A DNA stretch of 13,234 bases, taken from assembly GCA_022508635.1 (NCBI GenBank), contig JAFLUV010000036.1, forward strand, positions 2,160 to 15,393, read 5' to 3'. The notes under the pieces are model-generated. The model did not search any database and was not told where the DNA came from. It was given only the letters and a program-made list of their open reading frames with translations. Source of the stretch: Prevotellaceae bacterium. GTDB lineage: Bacteria > Bacteroidota > Bacteroidia > Bacteroidales > Bacteroidaceae. Both the position numbers and the translations under genes were made by a program. Shown piece after piece: positions 1-7,045 of this stretch; the first letter of the stretch is position 1; each line of letters opens with the position of its first letter.

Positions 1-110
1 GGTCTTGTCTTGAGGCGAATAGAGTTTTGAAGCTTCTGTGCTGCCTTCGGGCTTCGGCTACTGCCCCGTTGGAGGTTTTTTCTTCGTGCACTAAGAAAAT
101 TGTCTCGCAT
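1..110 (-). CDS. Possible 5' end of a divergent gene (partial, unrecognised)
   Basis: A reading frame starts at ATG 110-108 on the minus strand and stays open for 36 codons to the left edge. The visible peptide begins MRDNFLSARRKNL and is rich in Arg, Lys and Ser. I recognise no family. The main support is position: a promoter-like element at 147-178 on the same strand lies 36 nt before this ATG. The leuA and metallo-hydrolase promoters lie 43-44 nt before theirs. Thirty-six codons without a stop is weak evidence, and the basic composition could come from chance translation of intergenic DNA. Sequence to the left of the window would settle it. Confidence 0.22.
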   Translation of the reverse strand, partial: MRDNFLSARRKNLQRGSSRSPKAAQKLQNSIRLKTR

Positions 111-146
111 AACTGGGCAGCAGGTTTCTTCCTTCGTGCTGCAATG

Positions 147-178
147 CAAAGGTACGACAATATTTTGGAAATTGCAAG
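147..178 (-). promoter_or_regulatory. Putative Bacteroidota-type promoter facing left
   Basis: On the minus strand, TACCTTTG (154-147) is identical to the -7 element of the leuA promoter and is also followed by CA. Twenty bases upstream lies CTTG (178-175), a 3-of-4 match to the -33 TTTG box. It would start RNA near position 140 and serve the leftward frame beginning at 110. The -7 match is exact and the -33 match partial, so it is plausible but unproven. Confidence 0.4.
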
Positions 179-256
179 CAAACAGAAAAACTTTTTTCCT
201 GTTTTTCTCGTTCCGTTGCTTTTTGCTCCTCGTTCTTGGGCATCGGCCTGCGATTT

Positions 257-470
257 TGTTACATTGTTACATTGTTACATGTTACAATAAGCATGTTCCA
301 GTTGTGCAGAGTGTGTGTATGTGAAAAAAAGTATTAAATAATTTTATTATTATATATAATATTATATTATTATAATATTATATATAATAATAAACATAGG
401 GATGCGGGCATCGGCAGGGAAAAGTGGGAACATGCTTAATGTAACATGTAACAATGTAACAATGTTACAC
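257..470. repeat. 214-bp nested inverted-repeat structure with TGTTACA heptamers
   Basis: Arms 257-299 and 428-470 are inverted copies, identical at 41 of 43 positions, separated by 128 bp. Each arm carries four TGTTACA-type heptamers (left starts 257, 265, 273, 280; right starts 441, 448, 456, 464). The spacing is 8, 8, 7 from the outside inwards on both sides. The outermost right copy is in the opposite orientation, so 456-470 forms a perfect palindrome, TGTAACA-A-TGTTACA. The inner 11 bp of each arm (aagcatgttcc / ggaacatgctt) is perfect. Nearly centred between the arms is a separate A+T palindrome. No open reading frame or transposase lies inside. It could be an invertible segment, a MITE-like element or a clustered operator; I cannot tell which. 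The sequence fact is firm, the role is not. Confidence 0.9.
343..394. repeat. Perfect A+T palindrome, 24-bp arms, TTAT loop
   Basis: Positions 343-366 and 371-394 are exact reverse complements, all A and T, separated by the four bases TTAT. As DNA it could extrude a cruciform or melt easily; as RNA it would form a weak all-AU hairpin. It is not a normal terminator because the stem has no G or C. Its centre (368.5) is 5 bp from the centre of the surrounding 43-bp inverted repeat (363.5). Confidence 0.9.
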
Positions 471-718
471 TTTTTGCTGCCTTGCCTTGTAAATCAGCAC
501 AATAGAAATGTTGCGACCTGGCAGGGACGTTTTGGCGCAGGCTCGTCTCCCGTGTATTCCCCGTTGTTTTCGTCCTGCAGGCGTTTCCCCGGGAAATCTG
601 CGAATGCGATTGCGCAAGGCAATGGCTTCCGGATGGCTGATTTTGCTTGGAATGACGGGCAGAGTATGGGGGAGATTTTGTGTGTATTGCCATTTTGCCG
701 GAAAACGCGCGCGCTATG
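471..718. other. Gene-free stretch between the inverted repeat and the leuA promoter
   Basis: About 250 bases with no recognisable gene, tRNA or riboswitch. The leuA frame stays open through it back to 402, but the translation is low-complexity and resembles no synthase. The promoter at 719-750 lies inside that extension, so it is read here as non-coding. No run of leucine codons or T-box-like motif was seen. Only short weak hairpins (for example attgc/gcaat arms) are visible. Confidence 0.55.
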
Positions 719-750
719 TTTGGTAAATCCAGATATTTTTCGTACCTTTG
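719..750 (+). promoter_or_regulatory. leuA operon promoter (Bacteroidota sigma-A type)
   Basis: TTTG at 719-722 is the -33 box and TACCTTTG at 743-750 the -7 box (consensus TAnnTTTG), with a 20-bp spacer. Both match the Bacteroidota consensus exactly. Transcription should start near 757, giving a leader of about 38 nt to the ATG at 795. The leader is A-rich before the start codon and lacks a Shine-Dalgarno sequence, as is usual in this phylum. Confidence 0.8.
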
Positions 751-794
751 CACTGCGAAAAAAGAATCGAAGCTTCTCAATAAATAAAGTATAT

Positions 795-2297
795 ATGAGT
801 GACAAATTGTTTATTTTCGATACCACGTTGAGGGACGGGGAGCAGGTGCCGGGCTGCCAGCTCAACACGGTGGAGAAAATTCAGGTTGCCAGGCAGCTGG
901 AGGCACTTGGCGTAGACGTCATTGAGGCAGGGTTCCCTGTCAGCAGTCCGGGCGACTTTAACAGCGTGATAGAAATCAGCAAGGCCGTGACCTGGCCTAC
1001 CATCTGTGCCCTGACACGTGCCGTGGAGAAGGACATCGACTGTGCTGCCGAGGCTCTGCAGTATGCCAAGCACAAGCGTATCCATACGGGCATCGGAACA
1101 AGCGAAAGCCATATACGATATAAGTTCAACTCAACGCCGGAGGAAATCATAGAGCGTGCCGTCCGTGCCGTCAAGTATGCCAAGCGTTACGTCGAGGACG
1201 TGGAGTTCTATGCCGAAGATGCCGGCCGCACTGACAACGAGTATCTGGCTCGCGTCATCGAGGCTGTCACGAAGGCAGGCGCCACCGTCTGCAACATCCC
1301 CGATACGACGGGATTCCGCACCCCTTACGAATATGGCGAGAAGATAAAATACCTCTACGAGCATGTCGATGCCTTTGCTGCCGGCAAGAGCATCCTCTCC
1401 ACCCATTGCCATAACGACCTCGGCATGGCAACTGCCAACACCGTGGCCGGCGTGCTGAACGGTGCCCGACAAGTGGAGGTGACCATCAACGGCATAGGCG
1501 AACGTGCCGGCAACACCTCGCTCGAGGAGGTTGCCATGATTTTCCGCACGCATCCCGACTTGGGTATCGAGACGAACATCAACACGACGAAGATTTACCC
1601 CACGAGCCGTATGGTCAGCTCGCTCATGAACATGCCCGTGCAGCCCAACAAGGCCATCGTGGGCAAGAATGCCTTTGCCCACAGCAGCGGCATCCATCAG
1701 GACGGCGTGCTCAAGAATGCCTCCACCTACGAGATAATGAACCCGAAGGATGTGGGTATCGACGACAATGCCATCGTCCTGACTGCCCGTAGCGGCCGTG
1801 CCGCCCTTAAGCATCGCCTCAGCGTCAATGGCGTGGAGGTGGACGGCGAGCACCTTGATAAGATATACGAAGAATTCCTCAAGCTGGCCGACAAGAAAAA
1901 AGAGATAACGGACGACGACATACTCGTGCTGGTCGGAGCCGACCGCTCTGCGACGCGCAACATCAAGCTTGACTACCTCCAAGTCACCACCGGCAAGGGC
2001 GTGCGCAGCGTTGCCAGCATAGGACTGCTCATTGCCAACGAGAAGTTCGAGAGCGCAGCTTCGGGCAATGGTCCTGTTGATGCCGCAATCAAGGCGCTCA
2101 AGACCATCGTCCGTCGCCAGATGACCCTCAAGGAGTTCACCATTCAGGCTATCTCGAAGGGCTCTGACGATGTGGGCAAAGTCCACATGCAGGTGGAGTA
2201 CGAAGGTCAAGTCTATTACGGATTTGGTGCCAACACGGACATAGTAACCGCTTCGGTTGAAGCATACATTGATTGTATAAACAAATTCAAATCTTAA
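795..2297 (+). CDS. leuA: 2-isopropylmalate synthase LeuA
   Basis: This cytoplasmic enzyme condenses acetyl-CoA with 2-oxoisovalerate to 2-isopropylmalate, the first committed step of leucine synthesis. The 500-residue product has the usual type-1 LeuA length. The TIM-barrel catalytic domain carries FDTTLRDGEQ (8-17; R13, D14), HCHND (204-208) and GERAGN (235-240). D14, H204, H206 and N240 match the divalent-metal site. HSSGIHQDG (296-304) follows, with H301 in the linker region used in catalysis. The last 120 or so residues fit the LeuA regulatory domain that binds leucine in relatives, so feedback inhibition is likely. I chose the ATG at 795 because homology starts there and the promoter lies just upstream; the frame is open back to 402 but that part is not protein-like. 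leuC follows after 25 nt. Confidence 0.96.
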   Translation: MSDKLFIFDTTLRDGEQVPGCQLNTVEKIQVARQLEALGVDVIEAGFPVSSPGDFNSVIEISKAVTWPTICALTRAVEKDIDCAAEALQYAKHKRIHTGIGTSESHIRYKFNSTPEEIIERAVRAVKYAKRYVEDVEFYAEDAGRTDNEYLARVIEAVTKAGATVCNIPDTTGFRTPYEYGEKIKYLYEHVDAFAAGKSILSTHCHNDLGMATANTVAGVLNGARQVEVTINGIGERAGNTSLEEVAMIFRTHPDLGIETNINTTKIYPTSRMVSSLMNMPVQPNKAIVGKNAFAHSSGIHQDGVLKNASTYEIMNPKDVGIDDNAIVLTARSGRAALKHRLSVNGVEVDGEHLDKIYEEFLKLADKKKEITDDDILVLVGADRSATRNIKLDYLQVTTGKGVRSVASIGLLIANEKFESAASGNGPVDAAIKALKTIVRRQMTLKEFTIQAISKGSDDVGKVHMQVEYEGQVYYGFGANTDIVTASVEAYIDCINKFKS

Positions 2298-2322
2298 GTC
2301 AAACCTTCAATTCAACCACAGG

Positions 2323-3711
2323 ATGAAGACCCTATTCGACAAAATCTGGGATGCCCACGTCGTGCAGAACGTGGAAGACGGTCCCACACAACTCTATATC
2401 GACCGCCTCTATGCACACGAGGTGACCAGTCCGCAGGCTTTCGATACGCTGCGCGACAAAGGCATCAAGGCATTCCGCCCCGGCCAAATCTTCGCTATGC
2501 CCGATCACAATACGCCCAGCGACCAGCAGGAACGCATAGACGACCCCGTCGGCCGCAAGCAGGTGGAGACGCTTGCCGAGAATTGCAAGGAGTTTGGCAT
2601 CCGCCACTTCGCCATGGGCACGAAGGACAACGGCATCATCCATGTCGTCGGCCCCGAGAAAGGCCTCTCCTTGCCTGGCATGACCATCGTCTGCGGCGAC
2701 TCCCACACCAGCACCCACGGAGCAGTAGGAGCCATCGCAATGGGTATCGGCACCAGTGAGGTGGCACAGGTCCTTGCCTCCCAGTGCATCCTTCAGCAGA
2801 AGCCCAAGACGATGCGCATCAACATCGAAGGCGAGTTGCAACCCGGTGTCACAGCCAAGGATGTTGCCCTTTACATCATGGCGCAGATGACCACCAGCGG
2901 TGCTACGGGATATGCTGTAGAGTATGCAGGCAGTACCATCCGCAACATGTCAATGGAGGGCCGTCTCACGCTATCTAATCTTTCCATCGAAATGGGTAGC
3001 CGTGCCGGCATCATTGCACCCGATGACACGACCTTCGCCTACCTTAAAGGTCGCGAATATGCACCGAAAGGCGAGGCTTGGGACAAGGCCGTGGAGGAAT
3101 GGCGGAAGCTCAGAAGTGACGATGATGCCGTCTTTGACAAGGAAGTAACCTATCGCGCGGAGGATATAAAGCCGCGTATTACTTATGGCACGAATCCAGG
3201 TGCCGGCATCGCTGTCGACGAATGTGTCCCGACGCTTGAAAGCATCCCCGAAGCAGACCGTGCACAATTCCTTGCACAACTCGAATACATGCAGTTCAGC
3301 CCTGGTCAGAAACTGGAGGGCACGCCCGTTGACTATTGCTTCCTTGGTGCTTGCACCAACGGCCGCATCGAGGATTTTCGTGCCTTTGCATCTCTGGTCA
3401 AGGGCAAGAGGAAAGCTGATAGCGTAGTGGCTTGGCTCGTTCCGGGCAGTTGGCTTGTCCGCCAGCAGATTATCGACGAAGGCATTGACAAGATACTTGA
3501 GGAGGCCGGTTTTGAACTTCGCTTGCCCAGCTGCTCAAGTTGCCTTGCAATGAACCCTGACAAGGTGCCGGCAGGCAAGCTGAGCATCAGTACCAGCAAC
3601 CGTAATTTCGTTGGCCGTCAAGGTCCGGGAGCCCGTACCGTGCTTGCTTCGCCGCTTGTCGTGGCAGCATCCGCCATTACCGGCGTAATTACTGACCCAA
3701 GAAAGATGTAA
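2323..3711 (+). CDS. leuC: 3-isopropylmalate dehydratase large subunit LeuC
   Basis: LeuC with LeuD isomerises 2-isopropylmalate to 3-isopropylmalate through a dehydration-rehydration cycle. The 462-residue product is an aconitase-family large subunit, close to the usual 466 or so. The 4Fe-4S ligands are visible as C344 (in GACTNGRIEDF) and C404 and C407 (in PSCSSC). The substrate-binding CGDSHTSTHGA motif is also present. The Fe-S cluster suggests oxygen sensitivity, in keeping with an anaerobe. It lies between leuA (25-nt gap) and leuD (3-nt gap), so translation with its partner subunit is probably coupled. LeuCD-type enzymes also handle citramalate in organisms with the pyruvate route to isoleucine, which matters because of the second synthase downstream. 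Confidence 0.96.
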   Translation: MKTLFDKIWDAHVVQNVEDGPTQLYIDRLYAHEVTSPQAFDTLRDKGIKAFRPGQIFAMPDHNTPSDQQERIDDPVGRKQVETLAENCKEFGIRHFAMGTKDNGIIHVVGPEKGLSLPGMTIVCGDSHTSTHGAVGAIAMGIGTSEVAQVLASQCILQQKPKTMRINIEGELQPGVTAKDVALYIMAQMTTSGATGYAVEYAGSTIRNMSMEGRLTLSNLSIEMGSRAGIIAPDDTTFAYLKGREYAPKGEAWDKAVEEWRKLRSDDDAVFDKEVTYRAEDIKPRITYGTNPGAGIAVDECVPTLESIPEADRAQFLAQLEYMQFSPGQKLEGTPVDYCFLGACTNGRIEDFRAFASLVKGKRKADSVVAWLVPGSWLVRQQIIDEGIDKILEEAGFELRLPSCSSCLAMNPDKVPAGKLSISTSNRNFVGRQGPGARTVLASPLVVAASAITGVITDPRKM

Positions 3712-3714
3712 GAC

Positions 3715-4332
3715 ATGAAACAGAAATTTGACATTATACAATCCACTTGTCTGCCTATTGAGATAGACAATTGTAATACGGATCTCATCATCCCGGCACG
3801 CTATCTGGCCAGTACTACACGCGACCCGAAATTCTTCGGCGATGCCTTCATGCACGACCTCCGCTATGATGCTGAGGGCATGCCCGTCAAGGACTTTGTC
3901 ATGAACCAGCCGGCCTATAGTGAGGCACCGCGAAAAGGCGTTCACGAAATTATCATTGGCGGACAGAACTGGGGGTCTGGTTCCAGCCGCGAACATGCTG
4001 CATGGGCTATTGCCGGATATGGTGCCCGCGTGGTCATCAGCAGTAGCTTTGCCGACATTCATCGCAACAACCTGCTCAACTGCTTCGTACTTCCCGTCAT
4101 CGTCAGCCGCGAATTCCAGCAAGAGCTCTTCCAGACGGTTAAGGAAAATCCGCAGGCAGAAGTGAGGGTTGACGTTCCGGCTCAAATCGTAAAAAACCTT
4201 ACTACCGGCCGTAGCGAGCAGTTCCCCATCAACAGCTATAAGAAGTATTGTTTGATGAACGCCTTCGATGACATAGACTTCCTCCTCTCAAATACAGATA
4301 AGATTGAGAAATGGGAAAAGACAGGACGATAG
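3715..4332 (+). CDS. leuD: 3-isopropylmalate dehydratase small subunit LeuD
   Basis: This is the small (swivel-domain) subunit of isopropylmalate isomerase, which completes the LeuC active site. At 205 residues it fits the bacterial LeuD family (about 200). Family motifs include the N-terminal NTDLIIPARYL region and GSGSSREHAAWAI in the middle, the substrate-contacting loop of aconitase-type small subunits. The ATG lies 3 nt after the leuC stop, as expected for subunits made in equal amounts. The 3' end overlaps the next gene by 22 nt in another frame, so translation may be coupled. Confidence 0.95.
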   Translation: MKQKFDIIQSTCLPIEIDNCNTDLIIPARYLASTTRDPKFFGDAFMHDLRYDAEGMPVKDFVMNQPAYSEAPRKGVHEIIIGGQNWGSGSSREHAAWAIAGYGARVVISSSFADIHRNNLLNCFVLPVIVSREFQQELFQTVKENPQAEVRVDVPAQIVKNLTTGRSEQFPINSYKKYCLMNAFDDIDFLLSNTDKIEKWEKTGR

Positions 4333-5870
4333 AGATCATGGACACCACGCTGCGCGATGGTGAGCAGACGAGTGGCGTGAGCTTCATGCCGCACGAGAAG
4401 CTCATGATGGCTCGTGCCCTGCTGCAAGACGTAGGTGTGGATCGTATCGAGGTAGCAAGTGCCCGTGTCTCGGAAGGTGAGAAAGAAGCCGTGAAAAGCA
4501 TCTCCCGCTGGGCAAGTCAGAACGGCAAGCTTGACAGGGTAGAGGTGCTTGGCTTTGTTGATGGGACGGCAAGCGTGGATTGGATACAGGAGAGCGGTTG
4601 TCGCCACATGAACTTGTTGTGCAAAGGAAGCCGCAGGCATTGTGAAGGGCAATTGCACAAAACGCTTGAAGAGCATCTTGCCGATATTCGTCGCACTATT
4701 ACCTATGCCCAAGAGAAGGGTGTCTATGTCAATGTCTATCTGGAGGATTGGAGCAATGGCATGAAACAAGACCCCGACTACGTCTTTGCCCTCATGGATG
4801 GTCTTACAGACCTGTCCATTGACCGCTATATGCTACCCGATACGCTTGGCATTCTTAACCCTATGGAGGTGACTTGCTTTATTGGGCAGATGGTGGAACG
4901 CTACTCTGTCTCTAAAGAATCTCGGAGCATCTGTTTCGACTTCCATGCCCATAATGATTACGATTTGGCGGTCAGCAATGTCCTTGCTGCTGTCACAGCT
5001 GGCTGCCAGGGCATCCATACTAGTGTCAACGGACTTGGCGAACGAGCTGGTAATGCACCGCTTGCCAGCGTGCAGGCCATTCTCAAAGACCACCTTCATG
5101 TCTGTACCCATATTAATGAAGGCCGTCTTGGCGAAGTATCACGGCTTGTGGAAAGCTATAGTGGCATTGCCATTCCGCCTAACAAGCCCATTACGGGCGA
5201 GAGTGTATTTACGCAGGTGGCAGGCGTTCATGCCGATGGTGACAACAAAGCAGGGCTTTACCAGAATGCCCTCCTGCCTGAACGCTTCGGTCGCAAGCGC
5301 GAATATGCACTCGGCAAGAACTCTGGTAAGGCCAACATACTCCGCAACCTCGAAGAACTGGGTCTTGAACTTTCACCCGAACAGACGAAACGTGTCACGG
5401 AACGCATCATAGAACTGGGAGACAAGAAGGAGCTTGTCACACAAGAAGACCTGCCCTATATCGTCAGCGACGTCCTTAAGCACGGAGCTCCTGAAGAGCA
5501 CATCAAGTTGCTGTCATACGTCGTGACTACGGCCTATGGCCTCAAGCCTTTGGCAAGCGTCCGGCTTGAAGTGAATGGAGAGACTTACGAGGAGAGTGCA
5601 AAGGGAGACGGTCAGTTCGATGCTTTTGTCCGTGCCATTCGGCATATATACAAGAATCGCTTGGGGCGCAATTTCCCTTGGCTGACAAACTATACTGTCA
5701 GCATTCCGCCAGGCGGACGCACGGATGCTCTCGTTCAGACAATCATCACATGGAATTGGAACGATCGTATTCTTCGCACCCGTGGCCTTGATGCCGACCA
5801 GACAGAAGCAGCTATCAAGAGCACCATTAAGATGCTCAATCTGTTAGAGGATGAAATACTAAAGGTATAA
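4311..5870 (+). CDS. Second LeuA/CimA-family synthase (2-isopropylmalate or citramalate synthase)
   Basis: This 519-residue DRE-TIM metallolyase joins acetyl-CoA to a 2-oxo acid. The barrel has MDTTLRDGEQ (10-19; R15, D16), HAHND (212-216) and GERAGN (243-248), so the metal site (D16, H212, H214, N248) is intact. GVHADGD (H307 is the expected catalytic histidine) follows, and a LeuA-type regulatory domain fills roughly the last 120 residues. It is clearly diverged from the neighbouring LeuA: the RAVEKD stretch is absent and the inner loops differ, so the oxo-acid pocket probably differs. Candidate substrates are pyruvate (giving citramalate for isoleucine) or another 2-oxo acid; I cannot decide from sequence alone. 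The ATG at 4311 overlaps leuD by 22 nt. An in-frame ATG at 4338 would begin at the catalytic motif itself and lose the first beta-strand, so 4311 is preferred. Confidence 0.88.
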   Translation: MGKDRTIEIMDTTLRDGEQTSGVSFMPHEKLMMARALLQDVGVDRIEVASARVSEGEKEAVKSISRWASQNGKLDRVEVLGFVDGTASVDWIQESGCRHMNLLCKGSRRHCEGQLHKTLEEHLADIRRTITYAQEKGVYVNVYLEDWSNGMKQDPDYVFALMDGLTDLSIDRYMLPDTLGILNPMEVTCFIGQMVERYSVSKESRSICFDFHAHNDYDLAVSNVLAAVTAGCQGIHTSVNGLGERAGNAPLASVQAILKDHLHVCTHINEGRLGEVSRLVESYSGIAIPPNKPITGESVFTQVAGVHADGDNKAGLYQNALLPERFGRKREYALGKNSGKANILRNLEELGLELSPEQTKRVTERIIELGDKKELVTQEDLPYIVSDVLKHGAPEEHIKLLSYVVTTAYGLKPLASVRLEVNGETYEESAKGDGQFDAFVRAIRHIYKNRLGRNFPWLTNYTVSIPPGGRTDALVQTIITWNWNDRILRTRGLDADQTEAAIKSTIKMLNLLEDEILKV

Positions 5871-5877
5871 TACCTTT
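5861..5877. repeat. Perfect 17-bp palindrome across the synthase stop codon
   Basis: AAAGGTATAATACCTTT has 8-bp arms around one central base and includes the TAA stop (5868-5870) of the upstream synthase gene. It lies in the 53-nt gap before leuB, the widest gap in the operon. Both strands therefore carry TACCTTT, close to a -7 box. It could be a repressor-type operator, a weak hairpin trimming the mRNA, or chance. Confidence 0.6.
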
Positions 5878-5923
5878 TCGCTAACTAACATGTTGACTAA
5901 AAATATACATATTTAATTTTAAT

Positions 5924-7003
5924 ATGAAACTTAACATTGCAGTATTGGCCGGTGATGGTATCGGCCCCGAGATTATGGAGCAAGGCGTGGCTGTGCTTAG
6001 TGCAGTCGCCGAAAAGTTCGGTCATGAGGTAACTTATAGAGAAGCTCTTTGTGGTGCCCATGCCATCGATGAGGTAGGCGACCCCTTCCCCGAAGAAACC
6101 TATCAGATTTGCGAGGCTGCCGATGCTGTTCTTTTTGCCAGCGTTGGAGACCCGAAGTTTGACAATAATCCTTCTGCCAAGGTTCGTCCCGAACAGGGTC
6201 TTTTGGCAATGCGCAAGAAGCTTGGCCTCTATGCAAATATCCGTCCAGTCGAGACCTTCGATTGCCTTGTCCATAAGTCTCCCCTTAAAGATGAACTGGT
6301 TCGTGGAGCCGATTTTGTCTGCATTCGTGAATTGACCGGCGGTATGTATTTTGGCAAGAAGCAGGAGCCGATGGTCAATGTCGATGGGGTAGAAGATGCT
6401 CTTGATACGAATTATTATAGTCGTCCAGAGGTGGAGCGAATCCTGCGTGTGGGATATCAATATGCACGTCAGCGTCGCAAGCATCTTACGGTTGTTGATA
6501 AGGCAAATGTGCTTGCATCAAGTCGTTTATGGCGCAAGGTGGCACAAGAGATGATGGGCGAGTATCCTGATGTCGAGACTGACTTTATGTATGTCGACAA
6601 TGCCGCAATGCGCATGATACAGGATCCGCGCTTTTTTGACGTCATCGTGACGGAGAACACTTTCGGCGACATCTTGACCGACGAGGGATCGTGCATCACC
6701 GGTTCTATGGGTCTGCTGCCAAGTGCTTCGACGGGAAGCTCTACACCTGTTTTCGAGCCTATTCACGGTAGTTGGCCTCAGGGGAAGGGACTCAATGTGG
6801 CGAACCCGTTGGCGCAGATTCTTTCCGTGGCAATGCTCTTCGAATACTTCGACTTGAAGGACGAGGGGACACTTATCCGTAAGGCTGTCAATGCTTCGCT
6901 CGACCAGAATGTTCGTACTCCCGAAATTCAGGTAGAAGGCGGCGGGAAGTACGGCACTAAGGAAGTCGGTGCCTGGATTGTCGACTATATTCACAAAGCA
7001 TAA
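5924..7003 (+). CDS. leuB: 3-isopropylmalate dehydrogenase LeuB
   Basis: LeuB oxidises 3-isopropylmalate with NAD+; the product loses CO2 to give 2-oxoisocaproate, the direct precursor of leucine. The 359-residue product belongs to the isocitrate/isopropylmalate dehydrogenase family (E. coli LeuB is 363). It opens with the AVLAGDGIGPEI motif. The catalytic pair is Y142 (in GGMYFG) and K193 (in VVDKAN). The metal-binding aspartates are D225 (YVDNAAM), D249 and D253 (FGDILTDEG). The NAD-binding region has EPIHGSWP and GLNVANPLAQI. The ATG at 5924 follows an A+T-rich gap of 53 nt and is the natural N-terminus. LeuB-type enzymes can also oxidise methylmalate in the citramalate route, so this gene could serve two pathways here. 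Confidence 0.95.
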   Translation: MKLNIAVLAGDGIGPEIMEQGVAVLSAVAEKFGHEVTYREALCGAHAIDEVGDPFPEETYQICEAADAVLFASVGDPKFDNNPSAKVRPEQGLLAMRKKLGLYANIRPVETFDCLVHKSPLKDELVRGADFVCIRELTGGMYFGKKQEPMVNVDGVEDALDTNYYSRPEVERILRVGYQYARQRRKHLTVVDKANVLASSRLWRKVAQEMMGEYPDVETDFMYVDNAAMRMIQDPRFFDVIVTENTFGDILTDEGSCITGSMGLLPSASTGSSTPVFEPIHGSWPQGKGLNVANPLAQILSVAMLFEYFDLKDEGTLIRKAVNASLDQNVRTPEIQVEGGGKYGTKEVGAWIVDYIHKA

Positions 7004-7045
7004 ATCACAGACCTCAGTAGTAGAACCTTATCCCCTCCTTATCCT

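Noticed and set aside
257..288. CRISPR array
   Set aside because: The repeats are 7-8 bp, tandem and without spacers, and no cas gene is present.
238..415. Direct repeat gggcatcggc (238-247 and 406-415) as a target-site duplication
   Set aside because: The right copy lies inside the inverted-repeat structure while the left lies outside it, so the two do not flank the element; ten bases can recur by chance.
257..470. Replication origin (iterons plus A+T-rich unwinding region)
   Set aside because: The heptamers do not match the DnaA box TTATCCACA and no dnaA, dnaN or plasmid replication gene is nearby.
402..794. In-frame N-terminal extension of leuA to an ATG at 402
   Set aside because: The 131 extra residues do not resemble LeuA, the family N-terminus starts at 795, and a consensus promoter (719-750) lies inside the extension.
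1131..2210. Long 359-codon frame on the minus strand
   Set aside because: It lies entirely over leuA, has no family resemblance, and is explained by leuA codon bias at third positions.
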